The notes: generated from the letters alone by a model not told the origin. DNA of 64,000 nucleotides from Bradyrhizobium stylosanthis (GCF_001641335.1 NZ_LVEM01000001.1:1648580-1712579), one strand, 5' to 3'; positions 47,398-56,447 are shown, numbered from the stretch's first letter. A program made the numbers and translations.

Positions 47398-48594
47398 TCA
47401 GCGCCGGCCGCCCATCCCGCCTCCGGGACCGCCAAAGCCTCCGCCACCCATTCCGCCGCCGGGCCCCATCGGTCCGCCGGGCGAGCCCATGCCGCCGGGG
47501 CCCGACGGACCGCTCGGTCCGGTCGGCCCAGAGCCTGGGTTTGCACCGGGGCTCGATCCAGGCGCGGGCGTGCCGCCCGGGCCGGGCTGACCGCTGCCGG
47601 GATTCGGCGCGCCGCTGTTCGGATGCAGGATCGAGCCACCGCCCGACCGGTTGGGACCGCCGGTGCCACCGGGCGACTGTTTCGGCGCGCCCGGGAATTG
47701 ACTGACCGCCTGCGCCGAATCCACCTGCAGGCCGCGCGAGCGATCGAACACGCCGTTGACGACCATGCGCGCTTCGCCCGCAGCGGGCCCGAAGCGTGAG
47801 CCGTCGCGTGCGAGGAGACCCGAGCCGAGCTGGAGGTTCGCGCCCGACCGCTGCACATAGGCCTCGATCGACAGCCGGCTCGCGCCGACGAGATCCGAGA
47901 AATCATCGATCCGCGTGCGCGCGGCCTGCATCGCGCCCAGGCTCGCACTGCCCTCGACCTGGACGCGCTGGCCGACCAGTAACGGATCGACGCCGTTCAG
48001 CCTGAGCCCGCCGATATGCAGACCCTCGGGACCGCGCTCGACAAGACCCGTCACGCGCGCGGCTGTATCACGGCGCGGCTCGACCAGGCTTGCAACGATG
48101 ACGCCGTCGGTGCGGCGCAGGCCGTAGACGGCGACCTGCGTGCCCGCGCGAAGCTTGCTCTCCTTGTCGCCGGCGACGATCTTCTGACCGAGCACCGTCA
48201 ACTCGTTGCCCTTCACCTGCTCGATCGGCCCTGCGACCTCGCTCGCGATCGCGATGTTGCGCGTGACCAGCGTGCCGTCGGCCTGCCGGGTCGCGACCAC
48301 GCGCGCGAGCTGACCGATGCGCAAGCTGCCGGTGCCGGCCGGCTCGCCGTCGATCCGGACCGGAACATCGCTGGCATAGGTCACGCGCTCGCCGTTGACG
48401 TAGATGCTGCCGAAGCGCTGGATCACGCCGACGATGCCGGTGCCGCCGATGCCATGGTCATCTCCGCGCGTGATTCCGGTGCCGCCGATGCCCTGGTCGG
48501 TGCCGCGCTTGACCTGCGCGCGGGCCATCGCCGTGCCGGCGAGCCAGAACCCCATCAACAGCAGACGGCGGGAGATCAGCGGCGGGCGGCTCAT
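47398..48594 (-). CDS. Exported DUF5666-type protein with Gly/Pro-rich tail
   Basis: A 398-residue exported protein. The N-terminus has a twin-arginine-like ISRRLLLMGFWLAGTAMARAQ, then two GIGGTGI units, then repeated OB-like modules (GSIYVNGERVTY; IEQVKGNELTVLGQKIV; GLVERGPEGLHIGGLRLNG) of the DUF5666 type to about residue 295. The last 100 residues are Gly/Pro/Ser-rich and low complexity, ending in GGMGGGGFGGPGGGMGGRR. Its ATG overlaps the DUF6502 gene stop by 4 bp. The function is not known; such proteins are thought to bind surface polymers. Confidence 0.78.
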   Translation of the reverse strand: MSRPPLISRRLLLMGFWLAGTAMARAQVKRGTDQGIGGTGITRGDDHGIGGTGIVGVIQRFGSIYVNGERVTYASDVPVRIDGEPAGTGSLRIGQLARVVATRQADGTLVTRNIAIASEVAGPIEQVKGNELTVLGQKIVAGDKESKLRAGTQVAVYGLRRTDGVIVASLVEPRRDTAARVTGLVERGPEGLHIGGLRLNGVDPLLVGQRVQVEGSASLGAMQAARTRIDDFSDLVGASRLSIEAYVQRSGANLQLGSGLLARDGSRFGPAAGEARMVVNGVFDRSRGLQVDSAQAVSQFPGAPKQSPGGTGGPNRSGGGSILHPNSGAPNPGSGQPGPGGTPAPGSSPGANPGSGPTGPSGPSGPGGMGSPGGPMGPGGGMGGGGFGGPGGGMGGRR

Positions 48595-49475
48595 GAACCA
48601 CCCTCTTTGCCGGTTTCCTTGCCGGCGTCCTTCGTCTCGCCCTCTTGATCGGCGTCCTCGCTGTAGATGTAGATGCCGAAATTCCAGCGGGCGTCACCGC
48701 CCTTGTCCTTGGCGAGCGCGCGGTTGGCCTCGCGGTTGGCGGTCTTCAGCGCGTCCATGGCAAGCTCACGCGAGCGCGCCTCGAGGCGCCGCGCCAGCTT
48801 GGGCGAGATGTTGTTGTAGTGCACTGCGCGTTCGAGGAAGCGCGGCCCGTCCGTGACGTTATGCGCAGCGGCGGCGATGTGGTCGTGCAAATTGCGGCCG
48901 AGATAATGCCATTTGCTGTCGTCCTCGCCTGACGGAACGAAAGCGGCCTCGACCAGCTCGATCTCGTCTTTCTCGTTGATGGTGACGAGCTTGCGATCGA
49001 CCCACTCGTCGAGCACGGCGCGCGGGCGCACGTCCTTGGTGACGGAGGCGACGAGCTGCTCGAATGACGGCGCATCGCCTTCGGCCGTGCGCGGCAGCGC
49101 GAGCGGCTCGCCCTTGGCGTCGGTGAATTCGGGGGCGGCGAGCCAGCGCGCGATCACGGCACTGGTCAGGGACACCGCGGCGGGGGCCTCGTGCACGGGC
49201 GCGCCAGCGCCGCGCAGCCGCGCCACCTCCTTGCGATGGATGCCGGTGAGCAGGCTGACGCGGCTGTCGGTCTGCTCCTTCCCTTCCAGCGCGAAATCAT
49301 GCTCGGCGACGTTGACGAAGAGTTCGCGAAGCAATTGCGCCAGTGCCGGAAACGTCATGCCGCTGCGGATGCACAGCCGCACGAGCGGGCGCAGCAGCCG
49401 CGCCAGCGGCGCGTGCAGCTTCGCGGCGGCATTCGGCTGTGGTGCCGCTGCTTTGGGCCCGGACTTCGCATTCAT
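48591..49475 (-). CDS. DUF6502-like protein with an HTH-like segment
   Basis: A 294-residue protein I assign to the DUF6502-type group with moderate certainty. The N-terminal part (about 20-100) reads like a winged-helix DNA-binding module: LARLLRPLVRLCIRSGMTFP, LAQLLRELFVNVAEHDF, then TDSRVSLLTGIHRKEVARLR. The C-terminal half is helical and ends in an acidic SEDADQEGETKDAGKETGKE stretch. The first gene of a translationally coupled pair with the DUF5666 gene. Its promoter places the transcript start within a few bases of the ATG (leaderless), and a perfect CCCACGTGGG palindrome sits in that promoter, so autoregulation is plausible. Confidence 0.7.
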   Translation of the reverse strand: MNAKSGPKAAAPQPNAAAKLHAPLARLLRPLVRLCIRSGMTFPALAQLLRELFVNVAEHDFALEGKEQTDSRVSLLTGIHRKEVARLRGAGAPVHEAPAAVSLTSAVIARWLAAPEFTDAKGEPLALPRTAEGDAPSFEQLVASVTKDVRPRAVLDEWVDRKLVTINEKDEIELVEAAFVPSGEDDSKWHYLGRNLHDHIAAAAHNVTDGPRFLERAVHYNNISPKLARRLEARSRELAMDALKTANREANRALAKDKGGDARWNFGIYIYSEDADQEGETKDAGKETGKEGGS

Positions 49476-49481
49476 GTCTGA

Positions 49482-49562
49482 ATTGTACCAATGCCCCACG
49501 TGGGACACAATCCCACATTTTCCCGTTTTGCGATTGACGTGGTAAATTTTCCCACATATACG
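49482..49562. promoter_or_regulatory. Divergent promoters with GTGG/CCAC operators
   Basis: Reverse promoter (DUF6502 gene): -35 TTGTGT (49510-49505), 17 bp, -10 TACAAT (49487-49482); the spacer contains the perfect palindrome CCCACGTGGG (49495-49504) and the ATG is 6 nt past the -10. Forward promoter (polysaccharide genes): -35 TTGACG (49534-49539), 17 bp, -10 TATACG (49557-49562); the inverted repeat GTGG-N9-CCAC (49539-49555) lies in its spacer. A further TCCCAC is at 49511-49516. The arrangement points to one regulator acting on both promoters. Confidence 0.65.
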
Positions 49563-49602
49563 AAACGCCACTGAGGGGCGCGACGTAAAGGGAATCACAC
49601 CC

Positions 49603-49764
49603 ATGGCTGACCGCTTGGTCCGCATTTCCAGTTCACTGCGTGCTGTGCCGGCTCCCGATTGGAGGCACGGCACGATCGAGCCGATGCTGCCCGCGCTGCT
49701 GCGCGGCGTGATCTTCATCTCGGTGCTGGCCGCACCGTTCGTCGCAGCACTTCTCGCAGGCTGA
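49603..49764 (+). CDS. Small single-helix membrane protein at the head of the polysaccharide locus
   Basis: A 53-residue protein: a basic soluble start (MADRLVRISSSLRAVPAPDW) and one C-terminal membrane helix (LLRGVIFISVLAAPFVAALLAG). AAAGGGA precedes the ATG by about 9 nt. It is 8 bp before the glycosyltransferase-permease gene and about 40 bp after the forward promoter, so it is probably expressed with it. No family recognised. Confidence 0.6.
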   Translation: MADRLVRISSSLRAVPAPDWRHGTIEPMLPALLRGVIFISVLAAPFVAALLAG

Positions 49765-49772
49765 CCGCGACC

Positions 49773-51722
49773 ATGCATCACACCCAAGAGACTTCACCCG
49801 AAACGCTCGAAGCCCCGCGCCGCCCGTCGGTGCTGCACATCTTCAAGATCTACTATCCCGACCTGTTCGGCGGCACGCTGACGGTGATCCGCGACATCTG
49901 CGCGAGCCTGAAGGACGCGTTCGCCTCCGCTGTGCTGGTCTGTTCGCAGTCGGCTGAGCGGCGCGAGATCGTCGTCAACGACGTGCCGGTCGAACGCGTC
50001 CGCTCGTTCGGCAATATCATGTCGCTGCCAGCCGCTCCGACCTATCCCTGGCGTCTGTGGCGCAAGATCGCGGCGCACGATCTGCTCGCGCTCCACGCCC
50101 CCTTCCCGCTCGCCGACCTCGTCTTCGCCTTTGGCTTCGGCGCCAGGCAGCCGCTGGTGGTGCATTGGCACGCCGACATCGTCACCCATGCCGGGCTGCG
50201 CTGGTTCATCCAGCCGTTGATGCGGCGGACGCTGCGCCGGGCCAAGGCGATCATCGTCTCTGACCACGTCTTGATCGACAAGACGCCGTTGCTGCGCGAA
50301 TTCGCAGACAAGTGCCACGTCGTGCCGTTCGGCATCGACACTTCGGGCTACGACTGGCCGACGATCGAGCCGCACCACGTCAACGATCGCGGCCGCCTCG
50401 TGCTCGCCTGCGGCCGGCTGGTACCTTACAAGGGTTACGACGTGCTGATCCGCGCCGCGGCCGGGCACAATTTCGAGGTCTGGATCATCGGCGAGGGCGT
50501 CGAGCGGCCGCGCCTCGAGCAGTTGATCCGGGAACTCGGCCTCGGCGACCGCGTGCGCCTGCTCGGCTCGGTCAACGATTGCGAGCGTATCAAGCTGATG
50601 TGCCTGTCCGACGTCTTCGTGATGCCGTCGGTGACCAATGCCGAGACCTTCGGCCTCGCCCAGCTCGAGGCCATGGCGGCCGGCCGCCCGGTCGTGAACA
50701 CCGCGCTCGACACCGCGGTACCGCGCGTCGCCCGCCACGGCGTGGAAGCGATCACCGTGCCGCCGGGCGATGCCGAGAAGCTCGGCGAGGCCATCGACAC
50801 CCTGATCCGCGATCCCGAGCGGCGCCGCCGCATGGGACTGGCGGCGCGCACGCGCGCCCTGTCCCGCTATTCAGCCACGGCCTTCAAGCAAGGCATGGAA
50901 ACCGTCTACCGCGACGCCGTCGCCGCATCCAACGCGGAGCGACCGGCGACCGCAGAACCGCCGCGAGCCACCGGCTGGCTGGACACGGTGCGGATCGCGG
51001 CGGCACTGGCCTGGTCCGACATGCGGCACCGCTATGTCCGCTCGCTGCTCGGTCCGTTCTGGATGTCGCTGCAGATGGCGATCGTGGTCCTGGTTCTGGG
51101 CTCGGTGATCGGGCAGATGTCGAACACCGGCATGCTGGCGCGCCTGCCGATGCTGGCGCTGTCGATGACGGCCTGGACCTTCCTCAACGGCGTGGTGCTG
51201 GACGCGACCACGGCGCTGCAGAACTCGGCGAGCCTGATCCGCGACCGGGCACTGCCGCCGGTGATCTTCCTCCTGCAATGCACCTTCCGTCAGGCGCTGT
51301 TCGCACTCCATAACGCCTGCGTGCCGCTGCTGCTGTGGCTCGCGTTCTCGCCGCACGACCTCTCCCATGGGCTGGCGGCGCTGCCCGGCCTGCTGCTGTT
51401 CGTAGCCTGCACCTTCGCCCTCAGCCTCGTCCTCGGCGCCATGGCGACGCGCTATCGCGATCTCAAGCCGATCATCGAATCCACCTTGATGCTCGCCTTC
51501 CTCGCCTCGCCCATCATCTGGTCGTCCGACATCATCAACCACCGCTCGACGGTGATGCGCATCAATCCGCTGACGCATCTGTTCGCGGTGTGGCGCGAGC
51601 CGCTGGCGGGCGGCCATGTCGATCCCGCCAGCATCGTCTACGTCCTCGTCGTGCTGACGCTCCTGGTGCTCGCGAGCGTGCTGACGCTGGTCCACCTGCG
51701 CAAAGCGGCATTCTGGATCTGA
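49773..51722 (+). CDS. Fusion of GT4 glycosyltransferase and ABC-2 polysaccharide-export permease
   Basis: A 649-residue two-part protein. Residues about 15-390 are a GT-B, family 4 type glycosyltransferase (IYYPDLFGGTLTVIRDI; LACGRLVPYKGYDVLI; the donor-site NAETFGLAQLEAMAAGRPVV). After a linker (about 390-402) residues about 403-649 are an ABC-2 permease of the KpsM/Wzm type (AWSDMRHRYVRSLLGPFWMSLQMAIVVLVLG, then about six helices, and the conserved NPLTHLFAVWREPLAGG). The permease N-terminus is cytosolic, so the enzyme would sit on the cytosolic mouth of the exporter. The separate ATPase follows 3 bp downstream. The frame is continuous with normal codon use throughout. Confidence 0.9.
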   Translation: MHHTQETSPETLEAPRRPSVLHIFKIYYPDLFGGTLTVIRDICASLKDAFASAVLVCSQSAERREIVVNDVPVERVRSFGNIMSLPAAPTYPWRLWRKIAAHDLLALHAPFPLADLVFAFGFGARQPLVVHWHADIVTHAGLRWFIQPLMRRTLRRAKAIIVSDHVLIDKTPLLREFADKCHVVPFGIDTSGYDWPTIEPHHVNDRGRLVLACGRLVPYKGYDVLIRAAAGHNFEVWIIGEGVERPRLEQLIRELGLGDRVRLLGSVNDCERIKLMCLSDVFVMPSVTNAETFGLAQLEAMAAGRPVVNTALDTAVPRVARHGVEAITVPPGDAEKLGEAIDTLIRDPERRRRMGLAARTRALSRYSATAFKQGMETVYRDAVAASNAERPATAEPPRATGWLDTVRIAAALAWSDMRHRYVRSLLGPFWMSLQMAIVVLVLGSVIGQMSNTGMLARLPMLALSMTAWTFLNGVVLDATTALQNSASLIRDRALPPVIFLLQCTFRQALFALHNACVPLLLWLAFSPHDLSHGLAALPGLLLFVACTFALSLVLGAMATRYRDLKPIIESTLMLAFLASPIIWSSDIINHRSTVMRINPLTHLFAVWREPLAGGHVDPASIVYVLVVLTLLVLASVLTLVHLRKAAFWI

Positions 51723-51725
51723 CGC

Positions 51726-52466
51726 ATGGTCTCGGTCAGCCTTCGCAACGTCTGTCTCGACTACCCGCTCTATGGCGCCTACGACTTCTCCCTGAAGCGG
51801 CGGCTGCTCGGGCATCTCATCCGCGAACCCGGCGAGATGCGGATCATCCGCGCCGTCGACGATGTCACGATCGAGGCGGAAGCCGGCGCCCGCATCGGGC
51901 TCGCCGGCCCCAACGGCTCCGGCAAGTCGACGCTGCTCCGGCTGATCGCCGGCGTGTATCCGCCGAGCCGCGGCAGCGTTGCGCTTAAGGGCAGCGTCGT
52001 GCCTCTGCTCGGTCTCAACGCCGGCGTCAACCTGGATTTCGTGGCGGAGGACAACATCGCGCTGCTGCTGCGGATCAGCGGACACAAGCCGGGCCGCACC
52101 GTGATCGACGAGATCTGGGCCTTCACCGAGCTCGAGGAGCGCATGCGGCGGCTGCCGCTGCGGATGTTCTCCTCGGGAATGCTGATGCGGGTGCTGTTTG
52201 CGACCGCCACCGCCTTTCCCGCCGACATCCTCCTGCTCGACGAATGGCTCAGCGTGGTCGACGAGCATTTTGCGGAGAAGGCGCAAGAGCGGCTGCTGAA
52301 CATGGTGTCGCAGGCGGCGATCGTGATCATCGCCTCGCACGACCAGCCGCTGCTCCGCCGCACCTGCACCAGCATCATCAATCTCGATCACGGCCGCATC
52401 GCCTCGACCGTTACGGTCGAGCCGCCCGCCACGCACGCCAATGAGCTTCGCGAGAAACGCGCATGA
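51726..52466 (+). CDS. Polysaccharide-export ABC transporter ATPase (KpsT/Wzt-like)
   Basis: A 246-residue ATPase. Walker A GPNGSGKST, the family's GSVVPLLGLNAGVNLDF block, signature FSSGMLMRVLFATAT, Walker B ILLLDEWLSVVDEHF and the H-loop in IIASHDQPLL are intact. It lacks the C-terminal carbohydrate-binding domain of Wzt, so it is like KpsT or short Wzt. It should pair with the permease half of the preceding fusion protein to export a lipid-linked glycan across the inner membrane. It starts 3 bp after the fusion gene and overlaps the next by 4 bp. Confidence 0.92.
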   Translation: MVSVSLRNVCLDYPLYGAYDFSLKRRLLGHLIREPGEMRIIRAVDDVTIEAEAGARIGLAGPNGSGKSTLLRLIAGVYPPSRGSVALKGSVVPLLGLNAGVNLDFVAEDNIALLLRISGHKPGRTVIDEIWAFTELEERMRRLPLRMFSSGMLMRVLFATATAFPADILLLDEWLSVVDEHFAEKAQERLLNMVSQAAIVIIASHDQPLLRRTCTSIINLDHGRIASTVTVEPPATHANELREKRA

Positions 52467-53842
52467 AACAGAACATCCTCGTCGTGTCCGAGTCGCTCGG
52501 ACAGCCCAACCACAAGCGCGGCATCTTCCATTTCACCCGGGAACTGGTCCGCTCGCTCGCCTCGGAGGGTCACGAGCTCACGCTGCTCGTCGAGACCTCC
52601 AAACGCTACCGCAAGCTTTGCCGGCGCGAGCGGCGCACAAAGCTGTTCACGGCACAGGCGCGCAACATCGAGCTGCTGGCGCTTTATCGCTTCCTCGACG
52701 AGATCAACGTCAGCGGGCCGGTGACGCTCAGCGGCGCGCGCGGCAAATTCGACTGGCTCCGTCACAGGGCCGGCACGTTGCTGTCGCGGGACAACATGCT
52801 CTGCCTCCTGCGCGCCATCGGCCTGCGGGGCCTGAATGTGCGGCTGATCGAGAACCGGCCCACAGCCCTCGAATATATCCCGCCGGATCTGAGCCATCTC
52901 GAGCTGTTCAGCGATTTTCAGCTCGAATCCGGCTTCTTCAACTACCAGGACTCCTCGGCCTTCTTCCTGCTGCCGCCGCCGCGGATCGACGCGCGCGACT
53001 ACGACGTCATCGTCGTGGACACCCCAACCCGGGTGGCGATCAAGCGCAGGCCCGACGCCAAGGTGATCTGCGTCGTCCACGATCTGCTGCCGCTCACCGA
53101 TCTCAAGCTCAGCGACATCGCCACACGCCAATTCCTGGCGCGCATCCGTACCAGCCTGCGTCAGGCCGACGAGCTCGCCTTCGTTTCAAGCTACAGCATG
53201 ATGCGGTTCAGGGAACTGTTGCCGCAATTTGCGCATCTACCGGCGCGGGTCGTGTATCCCCGCACCCGGTTCGACGCCCCGGATGTCCTGCACCTCCCAG
53301 CCCCGTCGGGGCGTCCGGGGCGGCCGAGCTTTGTCGTCATCGTCTCCAATGAGCCACGCAAGAACGTCGCCGCCGTCATCCGCGCCTTCCGCAGCGTGCC
53401 GCAGGCCGATCTCGTCGTGATCGGCTATGCCGGCGAGACCAGCCGGATGCGCAACCTCCCGCAAAACGTCCGCTTCGCCGGCTATGTCGACGAGCACGAG
53501 AAGGCCGCGTTGATCGCCGAGGCGCACGGCCTGATCATGCCGAGCCTTGCCGAGGGGTTTGGCGTGCCGATCATCGAGGCGCTGGCCGCGAACACGCCGG
53601 TGCTGTGCTCGGACATTGCGGTCTTCCGCGAGGTCGCGGGCGAACTTGCCGACTATTTCGACCCGTTCTCGACGGACTCGATCGCTGCCTCCGTCACCCG
53701 CGTGCTGACGCGGCAGGAGGAGTGGCGCGGCAAGATCCGCGCGCGGCGCCACGAGCTTGCGGCGCGTTTCGGCTATGAGACCCAGGCCCGCGATTTCCTC
53801 GGGCGCGAGGTGCCCAGGGAGCGGCTGGTCGCGGCGCGCTAG
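52463..53842 (+). CDS. GT4-family glycosyltransferase
   Basis: A 459-residue cytoplasmic glycosyltransferase. The C-terminal Rossmann domain (about 275-450) is clear: FVVIVSNEPRKNVAAVIRAF, NVRFAGYVDEHEKAALIAEAHGLIMPSLAEGFGVPIIEALAANTPVLCSD with the EX7E donor motif (EGFGVPIIE). The N-terminal half begins LVVSESLGQPNHKRGIFHFTREL and is less typical and longer than usual. Its ATG overlaps the ATPase gene stop by 4 bp, so translation is coupled; it probably adds sugars to the glycan exported by the fusion transporter. Confidence 0.88.
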   Translation: MKQNILVVSESLGQPNHKRGIFHFTRELVRSLASEGHELTLLVETSKRYRKLCRRERRTKLFTAQARNIELLALYRFLDEINVSGPVTLSGARGKFDWLRHRAGTLLSRDNMLCLLRAIGLRGLNVRLIENRPTALEYIPPDLSHLELFSDFQLESGFFNYQDSSAFFLLPPPRIDARDYDVIVVDTPTRVAIKRRPDAKVICVVHDLLPLTDLKLSDIATRQFLARIRTSLRQADELAFVSSYSMMRFRELLPQFAHLPARVVYPRTRFDAPDVLHLPAPSGRPGRPSFVVIVSNEPRKNVAAVIRAFRSVPQADLVVIGYAGETSRMRNLPQNVRFAGYVDEHEKAALIAEAHGLIMPSLAEGFGVPIIEALAANTPVLCSDIAVFREVAGELADYFDPFSTDSIAASVTRVLTRQEEWRGKIRARRHELAARFGYETQARDFLGREVPRERLVAAR

Positions 53843-53852
53843 GCGTCTGCGC

Positions 53853-55127
53853 ATGACCGCCGAATCCGCGTTGTGGTCCGGTCCGGCCGCACCTAGCGAC
53901 ATGCACGGCCGCTGGCCTTCGCTGGGTCGGTCGCGTGCGCTGATCCGGACCGCGGATGTGCTCGTGGTTCTGATTGCGGCGTCGCTGCCCTGGTCCACCA
54001 CGGCGCCATCGATCTTCGTCGGCCTCTGGCTGCTCGCGGTGACGCCGACCATCGACTGGCGCGACTATGCACGCGAGCTCACGCGGCCGGCGTTCGTCTT
54101 GCCCTTCGCGCTCCTGCTGCTCGCGCTTGTGGGCACGTTGTGGTCGGAGGGGGCTTGGCCGGACCGGCTGCATGCGATCAAGCCGGTGGCAAAGCTCGTG
54201 CTGATCCCGCCGCTGCTTCACCATTTCAGCCGATCCGAGCGCGGCCATTGGGTCGGCCTTGTCTTCCTCGTCTCCTGTGCACTGCTCGCGGTCTTCTCCT
54301 GGACCGTGCTGTTCAATCCGGACTGGAAGATCACCGCGACGGCTTCATCAGGCGTCCCCGTCAAGAACTACATCGACCAGAGCCAGGAGTTCACGCTCTG
54401 CGCCTTTGCGCTGACGCTGCCGGCGATGACCTTCTGGCGCGACCGTCGTACGGTCGCGGCGGCCATCTGTCTGGCATTGATCCTGCTGTTCGTCACCAAC
54501 ATGGTGTTCGTCGCCGCGGCCCGCACCGCCCTGCTCTGCATGGCCGTGCTGCTGGTCTTGTTTGCCTGGAAACATCTAAGCCGCCGGGCGGCGCTGGTCC
54601 TGCTTGCGGGTGCGGTCGCCGCGAGTGCGCTGGCCTGGACGGCGTCGCCCTATCTGCGCCAGCGCATCGCCGACATCGCTGTCGAATACCGCCACGGGCA
54701 CGAAGACATCAGCCGCGCCTCGACCGCCCAGCGGCTGACCTATTGGCGCAAGGCGCTCCGCGCCATCGCCGAGGCGCCGCTGATCGGCCATGGTACCGGC
54801 GCGATCAAGCGCCAGTTCGAGCGCGCCGCCACCGGCGAAAGCAGCCTCGCTGCGGAGATCGTCAGCAATCCGCACAACCAGACCCTCAACGTCGCGATGC
54901 AATGGGGCCTTTGGGGCGTCGTCCTGCTCTACGCCATGTGGATCGCGCAGCTTCGCCTGTTCCTCGGCGACGGTCTTGTGGCCTGGATCGGCCTCGTCGT
55001 TGTCGTGCAGAACATCGCGAGCTCATTGCTGAACTCGCATCTGTTCGATTTCCACGAGGGCTGGATGTATGTGCTCGGCGTCGGCGTCGCCGGCGGCATG
55101 GTCCTGAAGGCCCGCGCCCGCGGCTAG
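53853..55127 (+). CDS. O-antigen ligase/polymerase-like membrane protein
   Basis: A 424-residue protein with about ten to eleven hydrophobic helices and a long periplasmic loop near the C-terminal third carrying the family motif (APLIGHGTGAIKRQF; then SNPHNQTLNVAMQWGLWG) of WaaL/Wzy O-antigen ligase-type proteins. The conserved HNQ is seen. It would either ligate the exported glycan to lipid A core or polymerise units. The ATG at 53853 is 10 bp after the preceding stop; an upstream in-frame ATG (53757) lies inside the glycosyltransferase gene. It ends the locus and converges on the ABC binding-protein gene 7 bp away. Confidence 0.88.
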   Translation: MTAESALWSGPAAPSDMHGRWPSLGRSRALIRTADVLVVLIAASLPWSTTAPSIFVGLWLLAVTPTIDWRDYARELTRPAFVLPFALLLLALVGTLWSEGAWPDRLHAIKPVAKLVLIPPLLHHFSRSERGHWVGLVFLVSCALLAVFSWTVLFNPDWKITATASSGVPVKNYIDQSQEFTLCAFALTLPAMTFWRDRRTVAAAICLALILLFVTNMVFVAAARTALLCMAVLLVLFAWKHLSRRAALVLLAGAVAASALAWTASPYLRQRIADIAVEYRHGHEDISRASTAQRLTYWRKALRAIAEAPLIGHGTGAIKRQFERAATGESSLAAEIVSNPHNQTLNVAMQWGLWGVVLLYAMWIAQLRLFLGDGLVAWIGLVVVVQNIASSLLNSHLFDFHEGWMYVLGVGVAGGMVLKARARG

Positions 55128-55134
55128 GCTCCGG

Positions 55135-56370
55135 CTATTGGCTGCGTTCGTGGCCGACCTCGCCGGTGATGACGTCGCCGAACAGCTCCCAGGCCTGCCC
55201 GTTGAAGCGCATCAATTGCATCTGCTCGATCGGGAAGTAGTCGTCGGCCGAGGTGTTGACCATGATGCCCGGCAGCATCAGGTCCGTGTGGAAGTTCTTG
55301 AGGTTGGCGGCCTGCTTCATGACGTTCTCGCGCGTGAGATTGTCGCCGCACTGCTTCAGCACCTGGGCCATCGCCTCGGCCTGCACATAGCCGTAGATGT
55401 TGTTGGCATTGGCCTTGTCGCCGTCAGGATAATACTTGTCCATGAACGCGCGCCATTTGATCACGGCCGGGTCCTTGTCCCAGGTCGGATCGGTCGGGTC
55501 CTTCAGATAGACGGTGGAGATGATGTCCTTGGAATAGTCGAGCCCGGCGGGCTTGAGCACCGAGGCAACCGATGTGGCGGTGTTGGCCAGGAAGAACTTC
55601 GGCTTCCAGCCGAGCTCGCCCACTTTGCGGATCGCCTGCGCCGAGCCTTTCGGGGCAGCCCATGAGAAAAAGATATCCGCCCCGGAATCGTGCAGCGCAA
55701 CGATCTGCGAGTCGATCGAGGGATCGCTCACCTCATAGGACTTGTCGGCGATGATCATGCTCGCCTTGTCGCCGAGCCCGTCCTTCAGGCCCTTGAACTG
55801 GTCCTTGCCGGCGTCGTCGTTCTGCCAGAACACCGCGATCTTGCCGTTCGGAAAATTGTCGCGGATGTATTTTGCGTAGATGCGACCTTCGCTCTGGTAG
55901 TTCGGCTGGAAGCCCATGGTCCACGGAAAATTCTTGGGGTCGCCGAACTTGGTGCCGCCGGAGGCGACGAAGAGCTGCGGTACCTTCTTCGCATTCATGT
56001 ATTTCATGATCGCGGAGTTCGAGGGCGTGCCGAGCGACTGGAAGATCAGCAGCACCTCGTCGCTCTCGACCAGCTTGCGCGCCTGCTCGATCGCCTTCGG
56101 CGGCGAATAGGCATCGTCATAGCTGATGAAGTCGATCTTGCGCCCGTTGATGCCGCCCTGCTCGTTGATCATCCTGAAGAACGCGGCCTCGGTCTTGCCG
56201 ATCACCCCATAGGACGACGCCGGCCCGCTATAGGGCATGATGTTGCCGATCTTGATGTCGGTATCGGAGGCGCCGGGGTCGTATTTCTTCTGCGCCGAGG
56301 CCGGTGTCGTGGCGAGCACTACGGCAGCAAGCAGAACGAGGGCAGCGAGATTCTTGCGACGACCCGGCAT
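55135..56370 (-). CDS. ABC transporter substrate-binding protein, branched-chain amino-acid type
   Basis: A 411-residue periplasmic receptor. A signal peptide (1-27, ending TTPASA|QKK) is followed by the LivJ-type fold: YDPGASDTDIKIGNIMPYSGPASSYG, NEQGGINGRKIDFISYDDAYSPPKAIEQARKLVE, then VLLIFQSLGTPSN. Such proteins in rhizobia bind amino acids, amides or aromatic compounds; the ligand is not known. No permease or ATPase genes adjoin, so it is an orphan receptor. The ATG at 56370 follows GGGAGAGACCG. Confidence 0.88.
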   Translation of the reverse strand: MPGRRKNLAALVLLAAVVLATTPASAQKKYDPGASDTDIKIGNIMPYSGPASSYGVIGKTEAAFFRMINEQGGINGRKIDFISYDDAYSPPKAIEQARKLVESDEVLLIFQSLGTPSNSAIMKYMNAKKVPQLFVASGGTKFGDPKNFPWTMGFQPNYQSEGRIYAKYIRDNFPNGKIAVFWQNDDAGKDQFKGLKDGLGDKASMIIADKSYEVSDPSIDSQIVALHDSGADIFFSWAAPKGSAQAIRKVGELGWKPKFFLANTATSVASVLKPAGLDYSKDIISTVYLKDPTDPTWDKDPAVIKWRAFMDKYYPDGDKANANNIYGYVQAEAMAQVLKQCGDNLTRENVMKQAANLKNFHTDLMLPGIMVNTSADDYFPIEQMQLMRFNGQAWELFGDVITGEVGHERSQ

Positions 56371-56447
56371 CGGTCTCTCCCCTATTTTGTAGTCTTGTTT
56401 TGTGGAGAGTGTCGCAAGGAGACTCGTCGCTGGCAAGCGCTTCGATT

